64,000 nt of DNA from Mesorhizobium comanense (GCF_005503535.1 NZ_SCNN01000006.1:1-64000); one strand, 5' to 3'; positions 46,499 to 59,298 are shown, counted from the stretch's first letter. The notes: generated by a model from the letters alone, not told the origin. A program made the numbers and translations.

Positions 46499-46730
46499 TC
46501 ATCCCTGGGCGAAGCAGGAGCGAAGCTCCGTCGCGGAGACCCTGGGATCCATTCCGTGACCTTGGCGGTGGGGTGCCGTGGGGCAGAATTCTGCACCGCA
46601 GTGGCGGCCCAGAGGTCCCCGCATGGATCCCTTGGGCTGCAGAGCAGCTCCAGGGGTCTGCGCCGCGTCGCTTCGCTCCTCGCTCCGCCCGTGGATGACG
46701 AAATGGTGGGCGAACGGCGCCGCGCGAGAA
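46499..46730. repeat. Intergenic inverted-repeat element, second copy of the 104-317 family
   Basis: The left part has GCGAAGCAGGAGCGAAGCTC and then CGTCGCGGAGACC-CTGGGATCCAT (46511-46552). The right part is an imperfect inverted copy (46622-46700). The core matches the pair at 104-317. It occupies nearly all of the 293-bp gap between the FMN reductase and pmtA genes. Confidence 0.7.
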
Positions 46731-46731
46731 A

Positions 46732-47337
46732 CTAATGCGCTCCGCGCCGGTAGATCCAAAGCCGGGTCGGCGGGATGTTGCGGATGATGAAGTCGAAATG
46801 CTCGACCGTGTAGTCGCCGCGCCCGGGCGGGATTGGCGACATCGGGCCGTAGGTGAGCTGCACGATCGGGCGCCCGGCCGGAATGCGGTCGAGCAGGCTC
46901 TCGATATAGGCGATGCGCTGGGCGACCGGGAAATTGAGCAGCGGAACGCCCGAAACGACGGAATCGAACACCATCCCGCGCCGCTCGCCGAGCGTGGCAT
47001 TGAGGTTGAAGGCGTCACCCTCGATGACATTGACGCCTGGATAGAGGCGGCGCAGATGGCGCACGAAATCCGTGGAATATTCGACCGCGTAGAGGTTCTC
47101 GGGCCGCACGCCCTGGGCCAGGATGGCGCGGGTGATGACGCCGGTGCCGGGGCCGACCTCGAGCACGGGCAGGCCGGACTTCGGATTGACGATCGAGGCC
47201 ATCTTGCGGGCGGTGACCGAACTGGTCGGAACGATCGAACCGACGGTCTTGGGCTTGTCGATCCAGCCCCGGAAGAATTTGAGTTCGTCGTCGAATCTCT
47301 CGGCGAGCGTCTTCCGCAGTCCGTGACCACGTGTCAT
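46732..47337 (-). CDS. pmtA: Phosphatidylethanolamine N-methyltransferase (PmtA type)
   Basis: A 201-residue SAM-dependent methyltransferase of the Rhizobium/Rhodobacter PmtA type that makes phosphatidylcholine from phosphatidylethanolamine. The family N-terminus is FFRGWIDKPKTVGSIVPTSS. SAM motif I is VLEVGPGTGVIT. AGGAGAG precedes ATG 47337. It sits downstream of dnaK-dnaJ, a linkage I recall from other rhizobia. It acts at the inner face of the cytoplasmic membrane. Confidence 0.9.
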   Translation of the reverse strand: MTRGHGLRKTLAERFDDELKFFRGWIDKPKTVGSIVPTSSVTARKMASIVNPKSGLPVLEVGPGTGVITRAILAQGVRPENLYAVEYSTDFVRHLRRLYPGVNVIEGDAFNLNATLGERRGMVFDSVVSGVPLLNFPVAQRIAYIESLLDRIPAGRPIVQLTYGPMSPIPPGRGDYTVEHFDFIIRNIPPTRLWIYRRGAH

Positions 47338-47473
47338 GCAAGCTCTCCTCAACGCTCCCCGCAAACTACTTAACACCTGCTTGACGCAAGGCAAGGAGCG
47401 GCCCTGCCGATGTCGTGGATAAGACAGATTTCGTCGCGCCTAAAAAGCGTTGCTCCAAGACCGAAGCGATGGG

Positions 47474-48604
47474 TCAGCGCTCGCCGAAGGATTCGAAGAA
47501 GTCCTTCATGCGCGCGAAGAACCCGCTCGATTGGGGCGAATTGTCCTGCGAGGAGAGCTGTTCGAACTCCTCCAGCAGTTCGCGCTGGCGGCGCGACAGA
47601 TTCTGCGGCGTTTCGACCGCGGTCTGGATGTAGAGATCGCCGACATTGGGCTGGCGCAGCACCGGCATGCCCTTGCCCTTGAGGCGGAACTGGCGGCCGT
47701 TCTGCGTGCCCTCGGTCACTTTCACCTTGGTCTGGGTGCCGTCGAGCGTCGTCACTTCGAACGAGCCGCCAAGGGCCGCCGTCGTCATCGAGATCGGCAC
47801 CTTGCAGTAGAGATCGGCGCCATCGCGCTGGAAGAATTCATGCGGCTTCACCGCCAGGAAGATATAGAGGTCGCCCGATGGCCCGCCGCGCAAGCCGGCC
47901 TCGCCCTCATTGGCAAGCCGGATGCGGGTGCCGTCCTCAATGCCGGCCGGAATGTTGACCGACAGCGAGCGTTCCTCGGTGACGCGGCCCTGGCCGGCGC
48001 ATTTCGGGCACGGATCCTTGATGGTCTGGCCGCGGCCCTGGCATTGCGGGCAGGTTCGCTCGATCGAGAAGAAGCCCTGCGTGGCGCGCACCTTGCCGTG
48101 GCCGTTGCACATCGAGCAGGTGGCGGGCTGGGTGCCTGGCTTGGCGCCGGTCCCCGAGCATTCCGAGCAGGAGATCGATGCCGGCACGCGGATTTGCGCG
48201 GTCTTTCCCGCGAAGGCCTCTTCCAGCGAGATTTCCATGTTGTAGCGCAGGTCGGCGCCACGCTCGCGACCACCCGAGGAGCGGCGCTGCCGCCCGCCCA
48301 TCATGTCGCCGAAAATGTCCTCGAAGATATCGGCGAAGCCGCCGGCGCCAAAGCCTTGCGCGCCGCCATTCATGCCGCCCTGCTCGAAGGCGGCGTGGCC
48401 GAAACGGTCATAGGCCGCGCGCTTCTGCGGGTCCTTCAGCGTCTCGTAGGCTTCGTTGATTTCCTTGAACTTGTGCTCGCAGGAATGATCGCCGGGGTTG
48501 CGGTCGGGATGGAACTGCATGGCGAGCTTGCGGAAAGCACTCTTGAGCTCCTTGTCGTCGGCGCCCTTCTGGACGCCCAGCGTTTCGTAGAAATCAGCTT
48601 TCAT
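47474..48604 (-). CDS. dnaJ: Chaperone DnaJ
   Basis: A 376-residue Hsp40. The J domain at residues 1-70 has HPD (FHPDRNPGD). A Gly-rich linker follows ([20 protein letters not shown]), then four CxxCxGxG zinc motifs ([32 protein letters not shown]) and the C-terminal substrate-binding domains. Normal length. It works with DnaK encoded just upstream; a terminator separates dnaK and dnaJ, so dnaJ may have its own promoter in 48605-48753. Confidence 0.98.
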   Translation of the reverse strand: MKADFYETLGVQKGADDKELKSAFRKLAMQFHPDRNPGDHSCEHKFKEINEAYETLKDPQKRAAYDRFGHAAFEQGGMNGGAQGFGAGGFADIFEDIFGDMMGGRQRRSSGGRERGADLRYNMEISLEEAFAGKTAQIRVPASISCSECSGTGAKPGTQPATCSMCNGHGKVRATQGFFSIERTCPQCQGRGQTIKDPCPKCAGQGRVTEERSLSVNIPAGIEDGTRIRLANEGEAGLRGGPSGDLYIFLAVKPHEFFQRDGADLYCKVPISMTTAALGGSFEVTTLDGTQTKVKVTEGTQNGRQFRLKGKGMPVLRQPNVGDLYIQTAVETPQNLSRRQRELLEEFEQLSSQDNSPQSSGFFARMKDFFESFGER

Positions 48605-48753
48605 TTTTTCCCGCTGTCCGGATGCTCAACGTCTTGGTGCATTGTCGCGTCGTTTGCCGGCACGTCGTTTCGATTTAGGATCGGTGCCGGCCGGATGCCA
48701 GTGCTGGCGTGCGTCTGTCCGGGTTTTTCTGTCATTTTTTTCGGCCGGGTTGC

Positions 48754-48780
48754 AAAAAAGCCCGGCTTTGCGCCGGGCTT
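48754..48780 (-). terminator. Rho-independent terminator of dnaK
   Basis: On the minus strand AAGCCCGGC-GCAAA-GCCGGGCTT forms a perfect 9-bp stem followed by TTTTTT (complement of 48754-48759). It lies 27 bp after the dnaK stop. Confidence 0.88.
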
Positions 48781-48806
48781 CTTGCTTTATCTTGCCAACA
48801 AGTGGC

Positions 48807-50723
<1,917 letters not shown>

Positions 50724-50843
50724 TGTTCTAGTCTCTCCGCTAAGCAGGCTTTCAGGACCCGTGAAGGCGTTCCGTCGAAAGCCCCTGTTCACAAGAAATC
50801 CCGTACGGCGACCGGGGTTCCGGCGCCGCACGGCTTGGCGCGT

Positions 50844-50872
50844 ATATAAGAACAGGCGGCATCGGGCGCAAG
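50844..50872 (-). promoter_or_regulatory. Sigma-32-type heat-shock promoter of dnaK
   Basis: On the minus strand CTTG (50872-50869), 18 nt, then CTTATAT (50850-50844) fits the alphaproteobacterial RpoH pattern CTTG-N17/18-CYTAT. It lies about 120 bp before the dnaK ATG. The rest of the 487-bp gap 50724-51210 shows no other gene or site I can support. Confidence 0.7.
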
Positions 50873-51210
50873 CATTCTGCGCAAGGCTTCCGTGAACCTT
50901 TCCACCGCTGTCGGCGACTGAGGTCCAGGCGCCGCATGGTGCGGGCCGGAAAGGAAGCCCCATGACCAGGAACCCAGAGACGCTCAGGTCTCCGGGAATG
51001 ACGGGAGTTCGGCGCGGCCATCGCCTTCGGGACGGTGTCGATGCGCTGGGCTTCCCGTTGATTCCGTTGACCCTGCACAAGAGCAGGCGTATCGTGAAAG
51101 TGAGGAAAGCAGACAATTCGATCAGGGAAGAACGTGCCGGAACACCGCGCCTTGCCCTGATTTGCGCGGCGACGCCGGCCGGTCCTCCCGTGGCTAACGG
51201 GGGTGGCTTC

Positions 51211-53178
51211 ATGTCTCGCGTCCGCGGCACTGTCGTATCTTCTTTCAGCGGCGGCATCCGGCATGCGGCGTCCGCCGGAGGCGGATTGCTGGCGCTGGCG
51301 CTCACCGCCGGCCTGTGGCTTGGCGGCGCTGCCAATGCGCAGGACAGCCAGACCCAGATCATCTATCCCGGTTCGATGGCGGTCACCGGCTTTCCCGGCA
51401 CCGTCATCCCCAATTTCGATCAGGGCTTGCCGCCCGGCGTCGATCCGGTCGACGAGACCTTCATCGACACCTCGCGCGCCAGCCTGCGCGTCTTCGACGT
51501 TTCCAACCTGGGCGGCCCGGCGTCCGGCCAGCTCGTCTTCACGCCGCCTCCTTTCGAGGTGACGGCAGGCCAGATCGGCGAGGTCTTCGGCCTCACCTAT
51601 GACGATGGCGTGCGCGACGGTGTCGCGTCGGGCGTTCCCAATCTCTATGCCGCGGCGACCTCGCTGCACGGCGTCGAGATCGTCGCACCCGACAATGACA
51701 ATGACGGCAGGCCGGAACGGCTGCGCCGCGGCGCGGCCAACGCGACGTTCATGGAAGGCCAGTTCGGCACTGAGAACGGCGGCGGCCCGGGCACCATCTG
51801 GAAGATCGACGGCATCACCGGCGCCGTTTCCAAATTCGCCGACATCGACACCAACAGCGGTCCCGGCATCGGCAACATCACCTTCGATCCCGTCCACCGC
51901 CAGTTCTTCGCCTCCGATCTCGACACCGGGCTGGTCCATCGCATCGACGCCGGCGGCAAGCTGATCGACACGTTCGATCATGGCGTTGCCGGGCGCCCGG
52001 CGCATGGGCTCGCTCCCGTCGCCGACGACGGCGCCGTCATGGACATCAAAGGCGCCGCCTTCGACACCGAAGACCCCGAGACCTGGGGTTACACCCAGGA
52101 CGAGCGCCGCGTCTGGGCCGTCTCCTACCATGGCGGCCGGCTCTATTATTCGGTCGGCGAAAAGGCCGAGATCTGGTCGGTAGGCATTGCCCGCGACGGC
52201 AGCTTCGCCGGCGATCCGCGCTGGGAGCTGACGGTCAAGGCCGACAAGGACTACGCTGTCACCGACATCGCCTTCGACAACAGCGGCTTCATGTATCTCG
52301 CCCAGCGCGGCCCGCTCGAAAACCGCTATGATTACAGCCGTTTCGCCGATTCCGGCAAAGGCGAGCTGATCCGCTACTGGCACGAGAATCCCGACGATCC
52401 GGCGACGGAATCGGCCTGGGTGCAGGTGCCGCAGGAATATGCGGTCGGCTTCCCGCAAGGCAACCGGCAGTCGGCCGGCGGCGTCGACCTGCAATATGGC
52501 TATGACGCCGACGGCAATCTCGACACCTCCGTCTGCACCCAGACAGTGGTCAACACCGGCGACAAACTGCGCGACAATCCTGAACTCGCCGACAAGCTTG
52601 CGGCTGGCGGCCCGCTCGCCGTGCATGGCGTTCAGATCACGCCCAAGGACCTGGTCAAGCCGGCCAACGTCCCGCCTTTCGGCTCCTGGTTCGTCGATTT
52701 CGACGGGTACTTCGAGGATCCGGAAGTGGAAGGTCATGTCGGCGATGTCAGGGTCTGGCATCCCTGCGAGGGCCGCGCCGGCTACTACGAGGAAATCCCG
52801 GGCGGCTACCTGCCTCCCTTCTATCCGCCTGATTTCCCGCCCCCCGGCAATCTGCCTCCCTGTCTCGATGTCCAGGACGTGCAGTATTTCTGCACGCCGC
52901 GCGGGCTCGAGGCCGATCTCTATCTCCATGACCATTCAGGCTTCGGCGGCGATTCGATCAAGGCTCAGTCGAGGACGCCAGGCGTCGGGGTGACGACACC
53001 CATGACGCATGCGCCCGGCGCGCCTTACACGATCAACATCACCGGCCACTATCCGGGCGACAGGGTTGATGTCGGGCTCTGCTTCTACAGGAAGTCCGAC
53101 AAGGACAAGGGTGGTTACTACCCTTGCTGCAAGATGACCTTGCCGCTCCGTACCCCAGCCGTCAGCTGCGAACGTTGA
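51211..53178 (+). CDS. Large secreted beta-propeller-like protein with Cys-rich C-terminal domain
   Basis: A 655-residue exported protein, family not recognised. The signal peptide is [18 protein letters not shown] (cleavage near residue 44). Residues about 100-480 contain propeller-like repeats ([20 protein letters not shown], then [16 protein letters not shown] and [12 protein letters not shown]). A Pro-rich linker ([20 protein letters not shown]) leads to a ~100-residue C-terminal domain (nt about 52861-53163) with paired Cys and a CC pair ([11 protein letters not shown]). This domain resembles a domain in the downstream protein (nt 53992-54318). ATG 51211 is chosen because the signal peptide starts there; upstream in-frame codons to 50962 have no signal-like features. 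The next gene starts 10 bp on. Confidence 0.75.
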   Translation: MSRVRGTVVSSFSGGIRHAASAGGGLLALALTAGLWLGGAANAQDSQTQIIYPGSMAVTGFPGTVIPNFDQGLPPGVDPVDETFIDTSRASLRVFDVSNLGGPASGQLVFTPPPFEVTAGQIGEVFGLTYDDGVRDGVASGVPNLYAAATSLHGVEIVAPDNDNDGRPERLRRGAANATFMEGQFGTENGGGPGTIWKIDGITGAVSKFADIDTNSGPGIGNITFDPVHRQFFASDLDTGLVHRIDAGGKLIDTFDHGVAGRPAHGLAPVADDGAVMDIKGAAFDTEDPETWGYTQDERRVWAVSYHGGRLYYSVGEKAEIWSVGIARDGSFAGDPRWELTVKADKDYAVTDIAFDNSGFMYLAQRGPLENRYDYSRFADSGKGELIRYWHENPDDPATESAWVQVPQEYAVGFPQGNRQSAGGVDLQYGYDADGNLDTSVCTQTVVNTGDKLRDNPELADKLAAGGPLAVHGVQITPKDLVKPANVPPFGSWFVDFDGYFEDPEVEGHVGDVRVWHPCEGRAGYYEEIPGGYLPPFYPPDFPPPGNLPPCLDVQDVQYFCTPRGLEADLYLHDHSGFGGDSIKAQSRTPGVGVTTPMTHAPGAPYTINITGHYPGDRVDVGLCFYRKSDKDKGGYYPCCKMTLPLRTPAVSCER

Positions 53179-53188
53179 GGAGGCAAAG

Positions 53189-56100
53189 ATGACCATTCTT
53201 GCCCAGTCCTCACTCGCGACGAACACTCAAAGAACCGTCATGGAGACGATCATGAAACCCCTGTCATACGCCAGGCGCGCTGCGCGCTGGCTGATGGCGG
53301 CCGGTATCGCGGTCGCCCTCGCGCCCGCTCTGCCGGCGGCCGCCACCCAGAACATCCAGGCCGCCAGCCCGGATGTACAACCCCTGCAGTTCGACAATCA
53401 GCGTATCGTCAATCCCGAGCCGGGACGCGCCGTGCCCTTCTTCACCAAGAAGGGCGGCCAGCGCAGCTGCGATTATGTCGAGTACTTCCTGAGCTTCGGC
53501 CTGCGCGGCGATCCGCAGGTCTTTGCCAATCCGAGCCTGGCGGCGGCGTTGAAGGCAGCCAGGCTCGACTTCAAGGACCAGCTGCCGCATGGTCTCTCGA
53601 TCGTCAGCGTGCAGGTCGCCGGTGACGGCACCGATGCCGGCGGCGGCCCGCTGCCGTCCGCCGTCATCAGCAGTTCGGCGGGTCCCGACGATACGGCCAC
53701 GGTGTCCGACTTCCGGATCTCCGCTTCCGATCTCGACGGCTCGGGCGCACCGAACGAACGCGTCATCACCTTCCAGATCACGGCCAGGATCGACCATGCT
53801 GCGTTTCCCGCGCCGGCCACGGTCGACAATCAGGGCCTCATCAAGGTCACCATCGGCGCCGGCACGGGCACCATCATCCCGTCGCAGGATCCGGCCAAGC
53901 CGGACGACGGCAACGTCCTGACCGGCGAAAAGACGTCGATCCGGATCGACGTCACCAAGTGCGAACCGCCACCGCCGCCTCCAACCGATCATGAATGCTT
54001 CAAGGTGGAGCGCGGCACGGTCGACTGCGTGCCCGGCGGCGGTGCCTTCATCTACCACATGCCTGTCGGCCCGGAGATGGGCGGCAAGTGGGTGCAGCTT
54101 TCGACCACGACCCCCGGCATCACCATCATCCCCGACACCCAGCAGGTGCCGGCGGGCGGCGGCGTGCTCAACTGGAAGATCATCGGCGCGACGCCCGGCG
54201 AGACCATCCACATCATCGTCACCGGCATCAACACCTATGCCGGCCCGAAGGAAGGCTGGGGCCTGTGCTGCACGCAGACGATCGACATCGTCATTCCGCG
54301 TGACCAGAAGTGCCCGCCCAGGGACAAGGAGCCGGATCTCAAGGTCGAGAAGCATGCCGACGTGCCGCGCTGCACCATGGCCGGCGGTTGCGACTTCACC
54401 ATCCGGGTCACCAATGTCGGCGACGCGCCCTATAACGGCAAGATCGTGCTCGACGAGGTGACGCTGCCAGCCGGTTCGACGCTGAGCTCGGGGCCCAATC
54501 CGCCCTGGGTCTGCGTGCCCGGCGCCACCCCGATGACGTGCACCTATCCGGTGACCACGCTCAATCCGGGCGCCTTCGTCGACCTCAAGCTCGGCTTCAA
54601 GCCGGCGGCCGGCTGGCAAGGCAGCGTGCTGCGCAACTGCGCCGCCTACAACTACGCCGCCAGCGGCAAGCCGCTGTTCGGCAGCCAGGCCAACGACCGC
54701 GGCTGCGCCTCGATCCCGATCTGCCGCCGTGGCGATCGTGACCGCGACTGCCAGCCGCCGGTCGAGAAAAAGGTCGACCTGATCCTGAAGAAGCGCGCGC
54801 GCACCGAAGTCTGCACCGCCGACGGCGTCTGCACCTTCGTGATCGATATCATCAACAACAGCACCGTGACCTATAACGGGCCGTTGACGGTGATCGACAA
54901 CTACCCCCGCGGCGCGCCCACCTCCTCGACCTTCGGCCCGAGCCCGCCCTGGACTTGCGGCCCGAACGGCCCCGGCCAGTTCCGCTGCGACAATGCCGGC
55001 ATCTCGCTGCCTCCGGGCGGCTCGACGCCGATCTTCGTCAAGGCGGTGGTGCCGGCCAGCTATCGCTCGGACACGGTTCAGAACTGCGCCGAGGTGAAGC
55101 CGATCCCCGGTGAGACCGACCTCACCAACAACAAGGCCTGCGCCACCGAACGCGTCCGCCATCCCAATGGCGGCCAGCCAGGCCTGCGCATCACCAAGGT
55201 GTGCAGCGGCTCGCTGGCCGGTGCTGCGGCCGTCTCCTGCCGCATCACCGTCAGCAATGCCGGCACGGCCGCCCCGACCGGCCCGGTGCGCGTGGACGAC
55301 GCCGCCACGCTGGTCTCGGGAGGAGCGCCCGTCCAGATCCAGACCGTCACCCCCGACGGCGCAGAATGGGCTTGCGGTCCGGTCCCGGCCAACACGTTGT
55401 CGTGCCAGATCCCGGGTTCCGCCATGGCGCCCGGAACCTCCAGGCACTTCGACGTCACGGTCTCGGCCAATGGCGAGTTCGAGAACTGCGCGCGCGGCTC
55501 CTATGGTCCGGCGCAGGGTGACGATGTCGTCCATCCGATCGGCCAGGCCTGCGCCAAGGGCGGCGGCTCCTCGACCATCCGCGTCGAGAAGACCGGCGAC
55601 CGCGAATGCAGGCTCGGCCAGCCCTGCTCGTTCGACATCACCATATCGAATGACGGGACGAGCCCCTTCTCAGGCCCGGTCCGCATCGGCGATGCGATCG
55701 GCGTGGAAGGTCTCGGCCGGCTGGACGGGGTTGCGATCACCTCGATCGACCCACCCTTCGGCTGCTCGCCCGAACCGGCGACCTTGCCGGCGTCCTGCAT
55801 CGCCAACCTGACGCTCGGCGCCGGCGAAAGCCAGTCGCACCATGTCACGGTCGTCATCCCCGACGATGGCCGCCTGGGCAACCTGCAGGGCAATGTCAAC
55901 GGCCAGAACTGCGTCGGCGTCCTGTCTCCCGACACGCGGGTGCAGGGCGGCGGCGACGTGCTCGCCGGCGACCAGACCAACGTGCAGGGCGATCGCGGCA
56001 AGGCCTATGCGTGCCACCCCTTCACCATCACGCATGAGGTGAAGAACCAGTGCTCGAATGGGCTGGTGATGAATTCGGCCGGCAGATGCGTCTGCCCCGA

Positions 56101-57067
56101 AGGCACCACCTTCCGCAATGGCCAATGCACGTCCGATGGCGGCGGTACCCACCTTCTGCCGCTTCCCGTGCCGCCGCCGCCGCGCTGCGTGCTGCTCGAA
56201 GGCCAGATCCGCACCGAGGACGGACGCTGCGTCTGCCCGCGCGGCACGGATCTGGAGAATGGCGTCTGCGTCAAGACGGACCGGCCCGGCTGCACCATAC
56301 CCGGTTCGGTGCCGACATCGGACGGCAATGGCTGCTATTGCCCGGATGGCACGCATCTCGACAGGAAGGCCAATGCCTGTGTTCCTGACCGGCAGAGGCC
56401 GCAGCAGTGCACCATACGCGGCCAGATCCATGACGCCGATGGCGATTGTGTCTGTCCGCAGGGCACCGAGGTGCGCGGCGGCGCCTGCCGCCAGGTGGGG
56501 CCGAAGCCTCAGCAGTGCCGCATCCCCGGCCAGATCCGCAATGCCGATGGCGATTGCGTCTGCCCGCAAGGCACGGAGGTGCGCAACGGAGCCTGTCGTC
56601 CGGTCCGGCCGAAGCCCGAGCAGTGCACCATCCGCGGCCAGGTCCACGACGCCAACGGCAATTGCGTCTGCCCAAGGGGTACCGAGGTGCAGGGCAATGC
56701 CTGCCGTCGGCCTGGCCCGGTGGTCCAGCAGTGCGACATACGCGGCCAGATCCACAACAAGCGCGGCGACTGTGTCTGTCCGCGCGGGACCGAGGTGATC
56801 GACGGTGCCTGCCGCCGGTCCAGGCAGCAGAGCGAATGCGCACCGGGCTCGCAGATGATCAATGGCCAGTGCCAGCCGATCCTCAGGCGGCGCTGTCCGG
56901 AAGGCACGGTCGGGCGGTATCCGAACTGCCGGCCGATGCGCGGACAGCCGTCGTTGGAGGTCAACCCGGGCCTGCTGCTGCAGCAGGTGCTGCCACGGCG
57001 CAGGCCGCAGGTCGAAGAGCAGCAGGATCCTGCTCCAAACAGGATCCTCAAGCTCCAGCAGCAATAG
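53189..57067 (+). CDS. Very large secreted Cys-rich protein with DUF11-like domains and tandem EGF-like repeats
   Basis: 1292 residues. An N-terminal signal region ([20 protein letters not shown], cleavage near PAAA) precedes a unique domain of about 250 residues. Next are a domain shared with the upstream protein (nt 53992-54318), four DUF11-like domains (nt about 54330-56010, each with Cys such as [44 protein letters not shown]), and about seven Cys-rich repeats (nt 56051-56836) of form C-x6...CVCP-x-GT-x(7)-C. The C-terminal tail is Gln/Arg/Pro-rich, with no barrel and no LPxTG motif. GAGGAGG 5 nt upstream supports ATG 53189; ATG 53252 with GGAG is an alternative that gives a shorter signal peptide. 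Surface or extracellular adhesive or matrix function is inferred. Confidence 0.78.
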   Translation: MTILAQSSLATNTQRTVMETIMKPLSYARRAARWLMAAGIAVALAPALPAAATQNIQAASPDVQPLQFDNQRIVNPEPGRAVPFFTKKGGQRSCDYVEYFLSFGLRGDPQVFANPSLAAALKAARLDFKDQLPHGLSIVSVQVAGDGTDAGGGPLPSAVISSSAGPDDTATVSDFRISASDLDGSGAPNERVITFQITARIDHAAFPAPATVDNQGLIKVTIGAGTGTIIPSQDPAKPDDGNVLTGEKTSIRIDVTKCEPPPPPPTDHECFKVERGTVDCVPGGGAFIYHMPVGPEMGGKWVQLSTTTPGITIIPDTQQVPAGGGVLNWKIIGATPGETIHIIVTGINTYAGPKEGWGLCCTQTIDIVIPRDQKCPPRDKEPDLKVEKHADVPRCTMAGGCDFTIRVTNVGDAPYNGKIVLDEVTLPAGSTLSSGPNPPWVCVPGATPMTCTYPVTTLNPGAFVDLKLGFKPAAGWQGSVLRNCAAYNYAASGKPLFGSQANDRGCASIPICRRGDRDRDCQPPVEKKVDLILKKRARTEVCTADGVCTFVIDIINNSTVTYNGPLTVIDNYPRGAPTSSTFGPSPPWTCGPNGPGQFRCDNAGISLPPGGSTPIFVKAVVPASYRSDTVQNCAEVKPIPGETDLTNNKACATERVRHPNGGQPGLRITKVCSGSLAGAAAVSCRITVSNAGTAAPTGPVRVDDAATLVSGGAPVQIQTVTPDGAEWACGPVPANTLSCQIPGSAMAPGTSRHFDVTVSANGEFENCARGSYGPAQGDDVVHPIGQACAKGGGSSTIRVEKTGDRECRLGQPCSFDITISNDGTSPFSGPVRIGDAIGVEGLGRLDGVAITSIDPPFGCSPEPATLPASCIANLTLGAGESQSHHVTVVIPDDGRLGNLQGNVNGQNCVGVLSPDTRVQGGGDVLAGDQTNVQGDRGKAYACHPFTITHEVKNQCSNGLVMNSAGRCVCPEGTTFRNGQCTSDGGGTHLLPLPVPPPPRCVLLEGQIRTEDGRCVCPRGTDLENGVCVKTDRPGCTIPGSVPTSDGNGCYCPDGTHLDRKANACVPDRQRPQQCTIRGQIHDADGDCVCPQGTEVRGGACRQVGPKPQQCRIPGQIRNADGDCVCPQGTEVRNGACRPVRPKPEQCTIRGQVHDANGNCVCPRGTEVQGNACRRPGPVVQQCDIRGQIHNKRGDCVCPRGTEVIDGACRRSRQQSECAPGSQMINGQCQPILRRRCPEGTVGRYPNCRPMRGQPSLEVNPGLLLQQVLPRRRPQVEEQQDPAPNRILKLQQQ
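56408..56836 (+). repeat. Tandem 108-bp coding repeats
   Basis: Four repeat units start at 56408, 56516, 56624 and 56732, exactly 108 bp (36 codons) apart, each beginning with a Cys codon then (T/R/D)I(R/P)GQ(I/V) and carrying CVCP(Q/R)GTEV. Looser copies precede them from 56051. They lie inside the 1292-residue secreted protein. Confidence 0.85.
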
Positions 57068-57091
57068 CCGGCTGCCGGAAACCAGACCACG

Positions 57092-57125
57092 AACCCGCCG
57101 GAGCGATCCGGCGGGTTTCTTCTTG
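57092..57125 (+). terminator. Rho-independent terminator after the secreted-protein operon
   Basis: AACCCGCCGGA (57092-57102), loop GCGA, TCCGGCGGGTT (57107-57117), then TCTTCTT. Perfect 11-bp stem with a T-rich tail, 24 bp after the stop. Confidence 0.85.
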
Positions 57126-57278
57126 GGCCACGGAGCGGTCGGCAGCACGATGGCCGATGCCGTTGCACCGTTTCGGCCTGTGGAACTGGTGTGCTTGCGC
57201 CCTCGACAAGTCACCGGCAGCGCTTTAGGCAGTCGGTTGGCGTTCCCAGATGAAAAGCCACGCCGGAAAGGCCCTCGC

Positions 57279-57956
57279 ATGAGCAAAAAGACCTTGATCG
57301 CGCCATCGGTGCTGGCGTCGGATTTTTCGAAGCTCGGCGACGAGGTCGAGGCGGTGGCCGCGGCCGGCGCCGACTGGATCCATCTCGACGTCATGGATGG
57401 TCATTTCGTCCCCAACATCACCTTCGGCCCGCCGGTCATCAAGGCGATCCGCAACCGCACCAAGGCCTTCTTCGACTGCCATCTGATGATCGCGCCCGCC
57501 GATCCCTATCTTGCCGCTTTCGCCGAGGCTGGCTGCGACGGGATGACCGTGCATGCCGAAGCCGGGCCGCATCTCGACCGCTCGCTGCAGACGATCAGGA
57601 ACCTCGGCAAGAAGGCCGGTGTCTCCCTCAACCCGGCAACGCCCGAAAGCGCTGTCGAATATGTGCTCGATCGGCTCGACCTGATCCTGATCATGACGGT
57701 CAATCCGGGTTTCGGCGGCCAGGCCTTCATTCCCGCCATTGTCGACAAGGTGAGACGGGTCAAGGCGCTGATCGGCGGCCGGCCCATCCGCATCGAGATC
57801 GACGGCGGCGTTTCGCCCGAGACCGCGCCGCTGGTCACCTCGGCAGGCGCCAACGTGCTGGTGGCCGGCGCGGCCATCTTCAAGGGCGGCAGCGTCGAGG
57901 CTTATCGCGCCAACATCGAGGCGATCAGGACAGCGGCCGACAAGGCAGCCGGCTAA
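57279..57956 (+). CDS. rpe: Ribulose-phosphate 3-epimerase
   Basis: A 225-residue TIM-barrel enzyme interconverting ribulose 5-phosphate and xylulose 5-phosphate. The family signature [19 protein letters not shown] carries the metal-binding His and Asp. [14 protein letters not shown] and [13 protein letters not shown] are the other conserved loops. ATG 57279 begins [15 protein letters not shown], as in the family. Separated from the secreted-protein operon by a terminator, so it has its own promoter. Confidence 0.96.
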   Translation: MSKKTLIAPSVLASDFSKLGDEVEAVAAAGADWIHLDVMDGHFVPNITFGPPVIKAIRNRTKAFFDCHLMIAPADPYLAAFAEAGCDGMTVHAEAGPHLDRSLQTIRNLGKKAGVSLNPATPESAVEYVLDRLDLILIMTVNPGFGGQAFIPAIVDKVRRVKALIGGRPIRIEIDGGVSPETAPLVTSAGANVLVAGAAIFKGGSVEAYRANIEAIRTAADKAAG

Positions 57957-58048
57957 TTCGGCAAGTGCGCGCAGTCGCCAGATCCGACATCCAGAAACGG
58001 CCGGCTAAGCATCGTCGTGCCGGGACGGTCCAGCGAGCCGGGATCCAG

Positions 58049-58080
58049 CCGAATCAGGCTCGTCCGAGCGTCTGATTCGG
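58049..58080. repeat. Nested hairpin downstream of rpe
   Basis: CCGAATCAG (58049-58057) pairs with CTGATTCGG (58072-58080), and GCTC/GAGC pair inside it. No T-run. It lies in the 412-bp gap 57957-58368, which otherwise holds only the inverted repeat at 58227-58250. Confidence 0.6.
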
Positions 58081-58226
58081 GTGCCGTGCCCGTTATCTTT
58101 GCGCGCGACAGAAAAGATGCTCGCACGCCCATACGGAAACAGATGATCCTGCGTGCATACCAAACATGTTAAGTTTCTACTGGTTGTAGAGACGCGCGAA
58201 GCGGTGCTGTCAAACTGCGGTTTGCC

Positions 58227-58250
58227 GTACTTTTCTTTGTCCTAAAGTAC
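58227..58250. promoter_or_regulatory. Candidate operator upstream of the GntR gene
   Basis: GTACTTT (58227-58233) and AAAGTAC (58244-58250) form a 7-bp inverted repeat with a 10-nt spacer, about 120 bp before the proposed matR start. It may be an autoregulatory site or part of the promoter; this is a suggestion only. Confidence 0.35.
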
Positions 58251-58368
58251 AATAACACGATCTTGTGCTTGAGGGTCTGGCAGCCGGCGCTATATGGTAC
58301 GTGTACGGAAAGGGACTGTTTTCGGACTCGAATTGCCCAAGACAAGAGTTGGGGACAAGGAGTCGATC

Positions 58369-59118
58369 TTGACATACGGCGCTGCCAATCTGAACGACGA
58401 CGGCACGGGTGCAAAGAGTACGCTTGCCAGCACGGTCTATCATCAACTTCGCGATGATCTTCTCGGCGGTGTTCTCGAGACGGAAAGCAAGCTTCGTGTC
58501 GAATGGGTTGTGTCCAAGTATGGCGCCGGCGCGTCGCCGGTTCGCGAGGCGCTCAACCGCCTCGCCTCCGAGGGCCTTCTGGGGCGCCACGACCAGCGCG
58601 GTTTTTTCATCATGCCGGTCAGCGCGGCGGAACTCGAGGAGCTGACACGCACCCGCTGCTGGCTCGAGGAACGGGCGCTTCGCGAATCCATCGCCCACCG
58701 CACCGCCGAATGGGAAGAACAACTGGTTCTGGCGCTGCATCGCCTGGGTCGCGCCTCGCGTCTTTCGCCGCAGAACCTCGCGTCGCTCAATCCGGATTGG
58801 GAGAAACTGCACCGGACCTTCCATCGCGCGCTGATTTCGGCCTGCCGGTCGCACTGGCTGGTCGGGTTCTGCGATCAGCTTTCCGACCATGCCTACCGCT
58901 ACCGGCAGATGGCCAATGACCGCCAAAGCATGGAGCGCGACGACTTCGCCGAACACCGGCTCATCACCGAGTGCGCGCTGGATGGAAATGCCGACGGTGC
59001 CGTGCAGGCGCTTGTCGATCACTACGAACTGACGGCGGCCATGTGCATGGAGCGCTTCAGGCAAGGCGAGGACGCAAAGGTCACCTCCTCTGCTCCAGGC
59101 CAGCGCGCGCGCCGTTAA
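58369..59118 (+). CDS. matR: FCD-type GntR regulator (MatR-like)
   Basis: A 249-residue regulator. The GntR winged helix spans residues about 20-85 (STVYHQLRDDLLGGVLETES; ASPVREALNRLASEGLL). The all-helical FCD effector domain follows to residue about 230, with His residues for a metal-carboxylate site (FHRALISACRSHWL, EHRLITEC). The TTG at 58369 is chosen because AAGGAG lies 6 nt upstream; an in-frame ATG at 58294 lacks a ribosome site and would add 25 residues. Adjacent matB suggests a malonate-responsive role like MatR of Rhizobium leguminosarum bv. trifolii. Confidence 0.78.
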   Translation: MTYGAANLNDDGTGAKSTLASTVYHQLRDDLLGGVLETESKLRVEWVVSKYGAGASPVREALNRLASEGLLGRHDQRGFFIMPVSAAELEELTRTRCWLEERALRESIAHRTAEWEEQLVLALHRLGRASRLSPQNLASLNPDWEKLHRTFHRALISACRSHWLVGFCDQLSDHAYRYRQMANDRQSMERDDFAEHRLITECALDGNADGAVQALVDHYELTAAMCMERFRQGEDAKVTSSAPGQRARR

Positions 59119-59298
59119 ACGCGGCTTCGGCCGCCTGGCCTTTTCCTGTCCCAGGCGTCTTTTCGGCAGGCTGGATTTGGCTGCCCGTGGTTTACGGTCT
59201 TGACGCGGTGGCCGCGAGCCGCGAAGTCTTCACGGTCGAAGCATGCCGCCTGACGAGCGTGGCCGGCCTCGCCAATGCCACTACCGCAGGAAGTCTTC

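Noticed and set aside
56408..56836. Regularly spaced repeats considered as a CRISPR array
   Set aside because: The period is 108 bp, units are adjacent without unique spacers, and they stay in frame within a coding gene.
53264..57394. Long minus-strand open frames (756 and 574 codons) opposite the 1292-residue protein
   Set aside because: They are shadows of the high-GC repeat protein. The plus frame has a signal peptide, ribosome site, Cys-repeat periodicity and a terminator after it.
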